From Candidatus Kapaibacterium sp. (GTDB lineage Bacteria > Bacteroidota > Ignavibacteria > Kapaibacteriales > NICIL-2): a stretch of 64,000 nucleotides of DNA. The notes under the pieces were generated by a model. It made no database searches, was not told where the DNA came from, and was given only the letters and a program-made list of their open reading frames with translations. Shown piece after piece: positions 8,946 to 17,732 of this stretch; within the stretch, counting starts at the first letter, position 1; each line of letters starts with the position of its first letter. The stretch is from positions 1,562,579 to 1,626,578 of the forward strand of contig BPHK01000001.1 in the NCBI GenBank assembly GCA_026003495.1, in the 5' to 3' direction. Position numbers and translations under genes: made by a program.

Positions 8946-10410
8946 AGTGCCCACGGCGTGTCGCACGCCACCGCCACAGGTAGTATACCGGCACACCTGC
9001 CAGGACAATTCCAAGTCCAGGGTAGGTGTAGTTTGGCTTTTCTACCAGCAGAACGACACAGATGAATGCAGCAGCGACAACGTACAGCGCGGGCAGAACG
9101 GGATACCCAACTGCCTTGATTGGACGCTCGATGTCTGGCCACTGCCAGCGCAGAAGGAAAATCCCAGCGACGGTCAACACGTAGAATACAAGCACAGCAA
9201 AGACGACGTAGTCGAGCAAGTCCCCATAGCGGCCTGAAAGGCAGAGCACACTTGCCCAGAGCGCCTGCACCCAGAGCGCGGTCGCCGGTGCACCAACGCG
9301 ATTGAGTCGGCCGACTGATGCAAAGAATAGCCCATCCCGCGCCATCGCATAATAGCATCGTGCTCCGGCGAGAATCATCCCATTGTTGCAGCCGAACGTC
9401 GAAATCATGATGAGCACAGCCATGAGCATCGCACCGATACCGGGGAACATCACCTCCGCTGCTGCTGCACCGACACGGTCTGCTGCTGCAAACTGGATAC
9501 CCTGCTCTAGCGGTGTGGCACCCGTCGGCACACCACGGACGGGTAACGTCACAATGTAGGCCACGTTCACCAGAAGGTATAGCACCGTCACGATCACCGT
9601 ACCAAGCATCAGTGCAAGGGGAATGGTTCGTCGCGGCTGAACGACCTCTCCTGCTGCAAAGGTGATGTTGTTCCATCCATCGCTCGAAAACAGCGAGCCG
9701 ACTTGCGCGACTGCTAACGCGACAACAAGCCCAATACCTGAAAGTGCCGTGGTAAGGACACTGCCATCGCTCCCAACTGCAACGCGCGATGCATCCCAGA
9801 ACGTTGCCATGTTCTGCTCGATGGCAACGTGGTTGTAGCCGATCACCGCAAGCAAGATGAGCACAACCAGCGATCCAATTTTCCCAAACGTGAACACATT
9901 CTGGACGAGCGTACCAATCCGAATCCCACGTGTGTTAAGCCATGTCAGCGCAACGATAACGCACATAGCCAGAAGCTGTGCCATGCTGACCGTGATCCCT
10001 CCAACACGAAACACGACGTTCGTCTCGCTGAACACTGGCAAGAGAACAGCTGTGAACTTTGCGAACGCAACACCGACTGCAGCAATCGAGCCAGTTTGAA
10101 TGACCAAAAAGAACGTCCAACCATAGAGGAAGGCAATCAGCGGATTGTACGCTTCGCGCAAATACACGTACTGCCCACCTGCTTGGGGGAACATGCCTGC
10201 CAGTTCACCGTAGCTGAGCGCACCCGTGAGTGTGATCACACCCGTGATGAGCCAGACGACAAGCAACCACCCAGCCGAACCTACGTTCCGCGCAATGTCT
10301 GCACTGACGATGAAAATCCCAGAGCCAATCATGATGCCTGCGACGACCATCGTCGCATCGAGTAACGTCACGGTGCGACGAAATCCCGCACCCTCAGTTT
10401 TCTCGTGCAT
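8899..10410 (-). CDS. APC-family amino-acid permease
   Basis: A 503-residue inner-membrane transporter with about twelve hydrophobic helices. The N-terminal helix reads ATMVVAGIMIGSGIFIVSADI, matching the GSGIF substrate-binding turn of the amino acid-polyamine-organocation superfamily, and GELAGMFPQAGGQYVYLRE is the conserved second motif. It resembles LAT/SteT-like exchangers, but the substrate cannot be read from sequence. It follows a second permease gene by 9 bases, so the two are probably co-transcribed. The 3' end lies inside the opposing barrel gene. Confidence 0.9.
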   Translation of the reverse strand: MHEKTEGAGFRRTVTLLDATMVVAGIMIGSGIFIVSADIARNVGSAGWLLVVWLITGVITLTGALSYGELAGMFPQAGGQYVYLREAYNPLIAFLYGWTFFLVIQTGSIAAVGVAFAKFTAVLLPVFSETNVVFRVGGITVSMAQLLAMCVIVALTWLNTRGIRIGTLVQNVFTFGKIGSLVVLILLAVIGYNHVAIEQNMATFWDASRVAVGSDGSVLTTALSGIGLVVALAVAQVGSLFSSDGWNNITFAAGEVVQPRRTIPLALMLGTVIVTVLYLLVNVAYIVTLPVRGVPTGATPLEQGIQFAAADRVGAAAAEVMFPGIGAMLMAVLIMISTFGCNNGMILAGARCYYAMARDGLFFASVGRLNRVGAPATALWVQALWASVLCLSGRYGDLLDYVVFAVLVFYVLTVAGIFLLRWQWPDIERPIKAVGYPVLPALYVVAAAFICVVLLVEKPNYTYPGLGIVLAGVPVYYLWRWRATRRGHLLNRNAEVVGQPERQ

Positions 10411-10419
10411 GGGGACCTC

Positions 10420-11892
10420 CTACTGCACTTGAGCGAGCGCTGCTTTCCGAAGGTGGCTTCGTTTTGCGCTGTAGCCAAAGTATATCGCAAGTCCAACCGC
10501 CATCCAGAGAACTAACCGAAGCCATGTATCCCATGGCAAGCTATACATCATTGCAGCGCACGTGATGACACCCATGATCGGTACAAACGGCACCCACGGC
10601 GTGCGGAATGCGCGTGGCACCGATGGCTGTGTATAGCGGAGAATCATCACACCGAGACTGACCAAAATGAACGCAAACAGCGTCCCGATACTGGTCATTT
10701 CGCCAACGATGGTGATCGGCAGAAAGCCAGCCAGACAGCTAACGAACACAGCAAACAGTGCATTCGACTTCCACGGGGTCCGAAAGCGCGGATGAATCTC
10801 CGAAAACACGCGCGGCAAAAGCCCATCTTTCGAAACCGAATAAAACACACGTGATTGCCCCAGGAGCATAACGAGCATCACCGATGTATAGCCTGCCAGA
10901 ATTGCGACGATGATCGCCTGCTGGAGCCACAGATAGGGCGTATGCGATATCGCAAGTGCTACAGGTGCAGCTTCCCCAGCAAAGTTTTTGTAATTCTCTA
11001 ACCCTGTCAGCACGTGCGAGAAGAGAACGTAGAGCACCGTGCAGATCGCCAGCGAACCGATGATACCGATTGGCATATCCTTCTGCGGATTGCGCGCTTC
11101 TTGCGCTGCCGTGGAAACAGCATCGAACCCGATGAATGCAAAAAAGACGATTGCTGCACCTGTGAATATTCCCGACCATCCGAACTCACCAAAGACGCCA
11201 GTATTCGGTGGGATGTACGGCACATAGTTTTCCGGATTGATATATCCCCACCCGAGCACGATGAACGTAATGATGACCGCAACTTTGAGCACGACGATGA
11301 ATGCGTTGAACGATGCTGATTGGCGCGTTCCACGCATCAACAGCAGCGAGATAATCACGATGACCAGAACTGCAGGTAAGTTGATGATGCCATGGACGAT
11401 CGTCCCATCTGGCATGGTCTGGTGCTCGAAGGGAGACATCATCACTACTGCTGGCAAGTGCAGCCCGAAGCTTTCGAGCAACTTTGAAAAGTATCGCGAC
11501 CAGCTCACCGCAACTGTCGCAGCTCCCACTGCGTACTCGAGCACCAAATCCCAGCCGATAATCCATGCAATCAGTTCGCCCATCGTCGCATAGGAGTACG
11601 TGTAGGCACTTCCTGCAATGGGAATCATCGAAGCAAACTCTGCATAGCACAGCGCTGCAAATGCACAGCCGATCGCTGCCAACACATACGACAGTGTCAC
11701 TGCAGGACCTGCATGGTGGGCTGCAGCTATTCCGGTGAGCGAAAACAGCCCAGCACCGATGATCGCACCAATTCCGAGCAGAACTAAATTGAACGCTCCG
11801 AGTGTGCGTTTGAGCGTGTGGGTTTCGCCGATGCCAGCTGCTTCAGCTTGAAGCTGCTCGATGGACTTCTTCACGAACAGTAGATTGGGCAT
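10420..11892 (-). CDS. APC-family amino-acid permease (cationic amino-acid transporter type)
   Basis: A 490-residue membrane protein with about twelve helices. LVLLGIGAIIGAGLFSLTGIAA holds the GAGLF substrate motif, and the stretch SMIPIAGSAYTYSYATMGELIAWIIGWDL is typical of the CAT/YfnA branch. That branch usually moves basic or neutral amino acids inward. A short basic N-terminal tail precedes helix 1. It is upstream of and probably co-transcribed with the permease at 8899-10410. Amino-acid uptake fits the amino-acid breakdown genes elsewhere in the window. Confidence 0.92.
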   Translation of the reverse strand: MPNLLFVKKSIEQLQAEAAGIGETHTLKRTLGAFNLVLLGIGAIIGAGLFSLTGIAAAHHAGPAVTLSYVLAAIGCAFAALCYAEFASMIPIAGSAYTYSYATMGELIAWIIGWDLVLEYAVGAATVAVSWSRYFSKLLESFGLHLPAVVMMSPFEHQTMPDGTIVHGIINLPAVLVIVIISLLLMRGTRQSASFNAFIVVLKVAVIITFIVLGWGYINPENYVPYIPPNTGVFGEFGWSGIFTGAAIVFFAFIGFDAVSTAAQEARNPQKDMPIGIIGSLAICTVLYVLFSHVLTGLENYKNFAGEAAPVALAISHTPYLWLQQAIIVAILAGYTSVMLVMLLGQSRVFYSVSKDGLLPRVFSEIHPRFRTPWKSNALFAVFVSCLAGFLPITIVGEMTSIGTLFAFILVSLGVMILRYTQPSVPRAFRTPWVPFVPIMGVITCAAMMYSLPWDTWLRLVLWMAVGLAIYFGYSAKRSHLRKAALAQVQ

Positions 11893-11919
11893 AAACGCTC
11901 CGCTCCAAAGAGTGAAACA

Positions 11920-14415
11920 TCATTTCTTCCGCCGTGATGCGCGTCGTGATTTTGCCGGTGTTGCTATCGCAAGGCATTCGTCGAGCGAAAGCTGCTCATA
12001 GTTGGCACCATCAGGAAGCCAGTAAATCTTTCTGCCAATTTGAAGGTATGGCTTTGTCTTTCCCTGCACGATCATTGCCTTCGGATTTTCCTCAAATCGT
12101 CGAAGGATGCGGTGCTCCTGCTGCTGACGTTTTTCCTCGAGCAAGTGCAGCGCTTGTTCGAGTGTTATCGTTTCGATTTGATCGGGCGTGATAGAAACAA
12201 ACTCATCGCCGATGCGCACGTAAGGGCCATACCGCCCGACTCCAACGCTGACCGGTTCCCCATCGTGCGTAGTACCGATGTTCCGTGGTTGCACGCGTTG
12301 ATCACCATCCCGTTCGGCATGCTCCAGCATGGATACAGCATCGTCACGCTCGATTGATGCTGGCTCAACACCTGCAGGAATTGAAGCGAACCGTCGTGCA
12401 GTCTCGGTGCGCCATTCAACATACGGCCCGCGATCGTTGAACGCCACAAGCACTTCTCCTCCCTTGTGCTGACCAAGCACGCGGGGAAACTGCAGATAGT
12501 AGAGTGCACGCTCCAACGTGATCGCATCGAGCTGCTCGACGCCGGGAATGTTCGCAAAGCGATCTCCGCGCTGAACGTAGAGTCGCTGGTAGCGATTGAT
12601 CCCAACGTACACGTCTTCTCCTGTCTGAGGATCCTTACCAAGCATTCGACGTCCAACGCTCGGCGCTGTGGCTATTACTTGGCCAAGCCGCTGCTCGAAC
12701 GGTTTGTAGAAGCTATCGAGCATCGTCTGCCAGTAGAGTTCACCGCGAGCGATTTGGTCGAATTGTTCCTCCACCGTTGCGGTGAATTGGTAATCAACAA
12801 TATCTGGGAAGTGTTCGGTCAGGAAATCGGTGACCAAATTTCCAATCACCGTCGGGAAGAGCTTATTACGCTCAGCTCCGACTGTCTCTGTTTCTTTCTC
12901 CTCGACGATGGCACCATTGCTAAGCCGAAGGACCTGAATATCTCGCGGTGTGCCATCGGCGCTTCTGCGCTCGACGTACCCGCGCTCTTGAATCCGACCG
13001 ATGATCGTCGCATACGTCGAGGGCCTGCCGATACCGAGTTCTTCGAGCTTGCGTACAAGGCTTGCTTCGGTATAGCGCGCTGGTGGTCGCGAGAATGTTT
13101 GGCGTGCCCAAAGGTCTTCAGGGAAAAGCTGCTCCCCTACTGCGAGCGAAGGCAGCGTTGGTTCGGTACTATCGTCGCTCACGGCGTCTTCATCACGTTG
13201 GTCGGAGTAGAGCCGCAAAAACCCATCGAAGGTGATCACTTCGCCTTCAGCAATGAAGCGTTCTTCAGTGCGCGAAGGTGCAATGGTCGCGATCGTGCGC
13301 TCCAGTTCTGCATCGCTCATCTGCGAGGCAAGCGCACGTTTCCAAATCAGCTCGTAGAGTTGCTGTGCCTGACTGCTTTCCCCATCGAGCGTGCGACGCG
13401 AAAAATCCGTCGGGCGGATAGCTTCGTGCGCTTCTTGAGCGTTAGCAACTTTCGTTTGATACTGTCGGCGGTTGTGATACCGCTTGCCGAAAAGCGCAAC
13501 GATCGTATCGCCAGCAGCTGCTAAAGCTTCCTCGCTCAAGGTAACCGAGTCGGTGCGCATGTAGGTGATGTAGCCAGATTCGTAGAGCTGTTGTGCGATC
13601 CGCATTGTGACTTGGATCGGCATCCCAAACCGCCGGGAGGCTTCCTGCTGGAGTGTCGAGGTTGTAAATGGTGGCGGTGGAGATTTTTTCCCTGGCTTAG
13701 TCTGGAGAGATTCAACCGTAAAGGTTGCACCGATGAGCTTCGAAAGCACTGCACGTGCTGCTTGTTCATCGCCCAGCCGACGGTCGAGTTCTGCGCGAAC
13801 AAGCTCGCCTTTCGCTGTGCGGAAGCGTCCGCGAAGGCGGTACTGCTCGGTCGGCACGAACGACTCGATTTCCCGCTCTCGCTCGACAATCAGCCGCACT
13901 GCAACCGATTGAACACGCCCCGCCGATGGCGCACCAGCAACTTTCCTCCGCACGAGCGGCGAAAGCTTATACCCCACCAGCCGATCGAGAATACGGCGTG
14001 CTTGCTGGGCATTGACCAAGTTCATGTTAATGCTTCGCGGGTTTGCAATGGCACGTTCGATCGCCGAGCGTGTGATTTCATGGAAGACGATGCGCTTTGT
14101 CTTCGCCTGGTCGAGCTTGAGTACTTCCGCCAGATGCCAGGCAATTGCTTCGCCTTCGCGATCTTCATCGGTTGCCAGGAGAATCGTGTCTGCGTCTGAT
14201 GCTAACTTTCGCAGTCGCTGGAGAATCGGCTTCCGATCGGCAATCACGATGTAGGTGGGTTTGTACCCGTTCTCAATCTGAACGCCGAGCTTGTCCTCCG
14301 GTAAATCGCGGACGTGTCCTTGCGAGGATTCAACGGTGTAACCATCGCCTAAGAACCGTTCAATCGTGCGAGCTTTGGTCGGGGATTCAACAATGACAAG
14401 GTCGCGAGCAGGCAT
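11920..14415 (-). CDS. topA: DNA topoisomerase I (type IA)
   Basis: Relaxes negative supercoils by single-strand passage. From the ATG at 14415 the protein is 831 residues. The Toprim domain starts DLVIVESPTKARTIE and holds ATDEDREGEAIAWH; the catalytic tyrosine is in SGYITYMRTDS (Tyr285), preceded by PFTTSTLQQEASRRFG. The C-terminus lacks four-cysteine zinc fingers and instead has repeats of the type GPYVEWR and GPYVRIG, common in Bacteroidota and Chlorobiota enzymes. The longer frame to 14550 overlaps fur, so the ATG seven bases after the fur stop is preferred. It is probably co-transcribed with fur. Confidence 0.96.
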   Translation of the reverse strand: MPARDLVIVESPTKARTIERFLGDGYTVESSQGHVRDLPEDKLGVQIENGYKPTYIVIADRKPILQRLRKLASDADTILLATDEDREGEAIAWHLAEVLKLDQAKTKRIVFHEITRSAIERAIANPRSINMNLVNAQQARRILDRLVGYKLSPLVRRKVAGAPSAGRVQSVAVRLIVEREREIESFVPTEQYRLRGRFRTAKGELVRAELDRRLGDEQAARAVLSKLIGATFTVESLQTKPGKKSPPPPFTTSTLQQEASRRFGMPIQVTMRIAQQLYESGYITYMRTDSVTLSEEALAAAGDTIVALFGKRYHNRRQYQTKVANAQEAHEAIRPTDFSRRTLDGESSQAQQLYELIWKRALASQMSDAELERTIATIAPSRTEERFIAEGEVITFDGFLRLYSDQRDEDAVSDDSTEPTLPSLAVGEQLFPEDLWARQTFSRPPARYTEASLVRKLEELGIGRPSTYATIIGRIQERGYVERRSADGTPRDIQVLRLSNGAIVEEKETETVGAERNKLFPTVIGNLVTDFLTEHFPDIVDYQFTATVEEQFDQIARGELYWQTMLDSFYKPFEQRLGQVIATAPSVGRRMLGKDPQTGEDVYVGINRYQRLYVQRGDRFANIPGVEQLDAITLERALYYLQFPRVLGQHKGGEVLVAFNDRGPYVEWRTETARRFASIPAGVEPASIERDDAVSMLEHAERDGDQRVQPRNIGTTHDGEPVSVGVGRYGPYVRIGDEFVSITPDQIETITLEQALHLLEEKRQQQEHRILRRFEENPKAMIVQGKTKPYLQIGRKIYWLPDGANYEQLSLDECLAIATPAKSRRASRRKK

Positions 14416-14422
14416 AGTGTCT

Positions 14423-14929
14423 TTAGCCGTCAGACGTGGTGGAATCTTCCCCATGACGCCGATGCGCGCAGTGATCTTGGTCGAAACACTGGGCGAAAAT
14501 TTGCAGCGAATGCCGCAACGCGCGCATGCCGTAGCGCTCAGCGATGGCATCCTGGAGTGCGAGTAATGCGCTTTCCTGAAATTCGATCATATGCCCGCAG
14601 TCGCGGCAGATGAGGTGGTCGTGATTTGGTTTGCGCGCTGACAGTTCGTAGGTTGCGCTATCGCCCTGGAAGCGATGCTTGACTAGGATGTTGCAGCGCG
14701 TGAGCAGATCGAGCGTCGAGTAGACCGTCGCCCGTGAGATTTTATCGCCGCGCGTATTCATGTACACGTAAAGCTCGTCGGCAGTAAAGTGCCGATCCAG
14801 CTCAGCAACCCGCTCGAGCACACGGAAGCGCTCTTGCGTGTTGCGGTACATTTTCGTCCGCAGAAATACGCGGAACTGCTCGCGAAGCTGTTCGATGTCG
14901 GCCGCTGCGTGCTTCATCAGCGTGTGCAT
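14423..14929 (-). CDS. fur: Fur-family metal-responsive transcription regulator
   Basis: About 168 residues from the ATG at 14929 (an ATG at 14917 is possible). It has the winged-helix part YRNTQERFRVLERVAELDRH and ISRATVYSTLDLL, then the metal-sensing region NHDHLICRDCGHMIEF. The Cys-x2-Cys pair is present; a second pair near the C-terminus is spaced QCFDQDHC rather than Cys-x2-Cys. The metal (iron, zinc or peroxide-sensing iron) cannot be assigned. It precedes topA and diverges from divIC; a near-match promoter (one mismatch) lies at 14943-14950. Confidence 0.9.
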   Translation of the reverse strand: MHTLMKHAAADIEQLREQFRVFLRTKMYRNTQERFRVLERVAELDRHFTADELYVYMNTRGDKISRATVYSTLDLLTRCNILVKHRFQGDSATYELSARKPNHDHLICRDCGHMIEFQESALLALQDAIAERYGMRALRHSLQIFAQCFDQDHCAHRRHGEDSTTSDG

Positions 14930-14973
14930 CAGGTTAGCGAAGCGAATATACAACACGCTCTTTCCGATGGCCG

Positions 14974-15309
14974 ATGGAGCAGCGCCTAATTTTGCGCACT
15001 GTGAAACTGCTCGATCGGCTTCTCGGAATCGCTCAGCGCCCACGCACGTGGCTGGTGGGTGGAGCCATCGTGCTTGTGGCCTGGTTGATCTTTTCGCGCT
15101 ATGGACTCCTGACACGAGTCGAGCTGGAGCACAACGATACTGCACTCGATGCTGCCATTGCCGAAAAACGCCGCATGCTCGACTCCCTGCACCAATACGC
15201 AGCGCGGCTCGGACGCGACACGCTCCTTCTCGAACAACTCGCACGCGAGCGGTACGGCATGATCCGCCCTGGCGAGATCGTCCTCGTTGTCACAGATTCA
15301 AGCAGGTAG
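14974..15309 (+). CDS. DivIC/FtsB-like septum formation protein
   Basis: A 111-residue bitopic protein: a short cytoplasmic N-terminus, one membrane helix (TWLVGGAIVLVAWLIFSRYG, about residues 26-45), a coiled coil (IAEKRRMLDSLHQYAARLGRD) and the conserved end LARERYGMIRPGEIVLVV. FtsB/DivIC pairs with FtsL and FtsQ/DivIB to activate septal peptidoglycan synthesis. The family is short and this length is normal. It is divergent from fur with a 44-base gap and starts the cluster divIC-ridA-DUF5683. Confidence 0.88.
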   Translation: MEQRLILRTVKLLDRLLGIAQRPRTWLVGGAIVLVAWLIFSRYGLLTRVELEHNDTALDAAIAEKRRMLDSLHQYAARLGRDTLLLEQLARERYGMIRPGEIVLVVTDSSR

Positions 15310-15333
15310 TTCCACGTACGTTGTGCAGCTCAA

Positions 15334-15711
15334 ATGAAGGAGACACTCACCCCTCCAGGCGCACCAGCGCCGATCGGGCCATATTCACCCATCGTTCGCG
15401 TGGGTGGCCAGTGGTACTTTTTCTCAGGGCAAATTGCCCTTGGCCCCGATGGAGTGCTCGTCGGTACTACGGTAGCCGAGCAAACTGACCAAATCTGCCG
15501 CAACATCGCAGCAATGCTGGCTGCGGTAGGACTTTCGATTGAGAACGTCGTCAAGACCACAGTCTTTCTCCGCTCGATGGATTCGTTTGCCGAGATGAAC
15601 GCAGTCTATGAGCGATACTTCGGCTCCTCAAAACCTGCCCGCTCGACCGTCGAAGTTTCCCGACTTCCGAAGGATGCACTTGTTGAAATCGAGCTTATCG
15701 CTGTTGGGTAG
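15334..15711 (+). CDS. ridA: RidA-family enamine/imine deaminase
   Basis: A 125-residue RidA/YjgF protein, normal length. The family hydrolyses reactive enamines and imines such as 2-aminoacrylate released by PLP enzymes. Visible signatures are GPYSPIVRVGGQWYFFSGQI near the start, VVKTTVFLRSMDSFAEMNAVY in the middle, and PARSTVEVSRLPKDALVEIE, which holds the conserved arginine that binds substrate carboxylate. It follows divIC by 24 bases and overlaps the start of the DUF5683 gene by 38 bases. Confidence 0.95.
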   Translation: MKETLTPPGAPAPIGPYSPIVRVGGQWYFFSGQIALGPDGVLVGTTVAEQTDQICRNIAAMLAAVGLSIENVVKTTVFLRSMDSFAEMNAVYERYFGSSKPARSTVEVSRLPKDALVEIELIAVG

Positions 15712-16189
15712 TTTGCTGGCATCATGCCTTGTCGCACATGCGAGTGCAGATACATCGGCTGTTCGAGATAGCGTTACGCCGCTCGGTGCTCTCTGGCGAT
15801 CTGCTGTGCTCCCCGGCTGGGGGCAGCTGTACTATGGCTCAGTGCCTAAAGCTGCGCTCTTTTTCGGTGCAAGCGCTGCCGTCGGTGGCATTGTTGCGTG
15901 GAACAACACACGCTTCCTCGACGCCGACCGGCGGTACCAGCAGTACGACTCGACCGATGGTCGCAAAACCCTTGCACTCCGCGAACGTGAATTCTACCGT
16001 GACCAGCGAGATGTTGCAGCACTCTGGCTGGTGGCCATCTATGCACTCAACCTCATGGATGCCTACGTTGGTGGCGAAATGGCGGGCTTTCGGCTCGATA
16101 GTTCGACCTCTGTGCAACTGCTGCCATTTGCTGGTGGCATTGGTCTGATCGTGCAGTGGCAGCTACCTGGCCTCCGATCTGCACCGTAA
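15674..16189 (+). CDS. DUF5683 family membrane protein
   Basis: About 171 residues from the ATG at 15674. It begins MHLLKSSLSLLGSLLASCLV, a signal sequence with a possible lipobox (LASC), so it may be exported or lipid-anchored. The core has LWRSAVLPGWGQLYYGSVPKAALFFGASAAVGG, the PGWGQLY pattern characteristic of DUF5683, followed by two hydrophobic helices (around ALWLVAIYALNLMDAYVGG). This family is common in Bacteroidota and of unknown function. Its start lies inside ridA (38-base overlap) and its TAA stop forms part of the pepA promoter element. Confidence 0.75.
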   Translation: MHLLKSSLSLLGSLLASCLVAHASADTSAVRDSVTPLGALWRSAVLPGWGQLYYGSVPKAALFFGASAAVGGIVAWNNTRFLDADRRYQQYDSTDGRKTLALREREFYRDQRDVAALWLVAIYALNLMDAYVGGEMAGFRLDSSTSVQLLPFAGGIGLIVQWQLPGLRSAP

Positions 16190-16194
16190 GTTTG
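16187..16194 (+). promoter_or_regulatory. TAnnTTTG promoter element for pepA
   Basis: TAAGTTTG, exact to the Bacteroidota -7 consensus, 30 bases before the pepA ATG and overlapping the stop codon of the upstream DUF5683 gene. Confidence 0.55.
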
Positions 16195-16224
16195 CAGCAT
16201 CACGTTCAACTTTCACATTGTTCA

Positions 16225-17697
16225 ATGAACGCACGGTATCAGGTTGCTGCGCCATCGCAGGTTCGAAGCGATATTGTCGTGTTTTTCCTTCCAGAAACTG
16301 AGCAGCTTCGGCGTGAGCTACAGGCATCAATCCAGGAGCAATTCCCCTCAGCAGAGGCAGCACTCAGTTCGAACGAGTGCACTGGGAAAAAAGGAACGTT
16401 TGTCTCTACGTACGTTGCCGATCGCTCGCGGTCGAAGAAGGTGGCCATCGTGGGTGTCGGCGATCACAGTACGCTTACAGCAGAGAGCTTCCGACGCGCT
16501 GCTGCAACAGCTGTACGCCGCGCGGGCAACGGAGCAGCAAGCATCGCCTTCGTGCTTCCCGAGTGGTCGCCACTGGGCGCGGAACTGACAGCAACTGCAA
16601 TCGTCGAAGGTGCTGTGCTTGGTGGCTACGCATTCACACGGTACAAAACTAGCGACAAACCCAATCCGCTGGCCGATGTCACCATTGTTGGAGCCTCACG
16701 CTCTCGTGCGGTGAGTGCGGCGATTGAGCAAGCTGCTACCATCTGCGAAGGGGTGTACTTCGCACGTGATCTGGCAAATATGCCCGGCAACGATCTCTAC
16801 CCCGAAACGCTCGCCGAGCATGCTCGCCGCGCTGGGAAAGCTGCAGGATTTCGGGTGCAAGTCTTCGACAAGCGCAAAATCGAATCGCTCAAGATGGGTG
16901 GCCTGCTGGCAGTCAATCAAGGGAGCGTTCGTCCTCCTGTGTTCATCGTTATGGAATGGAAAGGCGGTGGTGCAAACCAGCGGCCGATCGTTCTCGTCGG
17001 CAAGGGCGTTACGTTCGACACTGGCGGCATTTCGATCAAACCTGCCGACCGCATGGGCGAAATGAAAATGGACATGCACGGCGCCGCAACAGTCATCGGG
17101 ACGCTCTACGCAGTCGCAAAACTTCGGCTGCCGATCAATGTCGTCGGGCTTGTTCCAGCGACAGAGAACATGCCGAGCGGCTCGGCATATCGTCCCGGCG
17201 ACATCATCACCTTCATGAATGGCAAAACCGCCGAGATTGATAACACCGATGCCGAAGGGCGCTTGATTTTAGCCGATGCACTCACCTATGCCGAACGATT
17301 CAAGCCGCAAGCAGTCGTGGACATCGCAACGCTGACCGGCGCTTGCGTCATTGCACTAGGACACGTGACGTCAGGTCTGATGGGCACCGACCGGGCACTC
17401 CTCGATCGTATCAAAGCCGCAGCAGACGCAACCAGCGAATACGTCTGCGAGCTTCCCCTCTACGAGGATTACCTCGAGCAGATCAAAAGCGACGTTGCCG
17501 ACGTCAAGAACACCGGTGGGCGTCCGGCGGGGGCAATCACTGCTGCGCTCTTTTTGAAGCACTTCATCGGCAACTACCCATGGGCGCACCTGGATATTGC
17601 CGGCACTGGAATGGCGCCAAAGGACGGGCCCTATTGGACAAAAGGGGCAACAGGCGTTGGCGTCAGACTCTTTGTCGAGATGCTCCGGCGCTGGTAG
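16225..17697 (+). CDS. pepA: Leucyl aminopeptidase (M17 family)
   Basis: A 490-residue cytosolic metallo-aminopeptidase that removes N-terminal residues from peptides. The C-terminal catalytic domain shows VGKGVTFDTGGISIKPADRM with the metal-binding Lys and Asp, MKMDMHGAATVIG, and the M17 signature NTDAEGRLILADAL. The N-terminal domain is the usual macro-like fold. The ATG at 16225 follows a matching promoter element; the open frame from 16156 is inside the DUF5683 gene. It probably supplies amino acids to the catabolic enzymes in this region. Confidence 0.96.
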   Translation: MNARYQVAAPSQVRSDIVVFFLPETEQLRRELQASIQEQFPSAEAALSSNECTGKKGTFVSTYVADRSRSKKVAIVGVGDHSTLTAESFRRAAATAVRRAGNGAASIAFVLPEWSPLGAELTATAIVEGAVLGGYAFTRYKTSDKPNPLADVTIVGASRSRAVSAAIEQAATICEGVYFARDLANMPGNDLYPETLAEHARRAGKAAGFRVQVFDKRKIESLKMGGLLAVNQGSVRPPVFIVMEWKGGGANQRPIVLVGKGVTFDTGGISIKPADRMGEMKMDMHGAATVIGTLYAVAKLRLPINVVGLVPATENMPSGSAYRPGDIITFMNGKTAEIDNTDAEGRLILADALTYAERFKPQAVVDIATLTGACVIALGHVTSGLMGTDRALLDRIKAAADATSEYVCELPLYEDYLEQIKSDVADVKNTGGRPAGAITAALFLKHFIGNYPWAHLDIAGTGMAPKDGPYWTKGATGVGVRLFVEMLRRW

Positions 17698-17732
17698 GCA
17701 TTCGGCGTTACACATCGGGAGTGTAGCACGCA

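Noticed and set aside
8610-9065. Plus-strand frame continuing past the barrel gene
   Set aside because: It is in a third frame without beta-strand pattern; the barrel continues in a different frame to 8945.
14987-14994. TAATTTTG motif inside the divIC 5' end
   Set aside because: It lies 13 bases inside the coding sequence; using it would remove the start of the protein, so it is probably chance.
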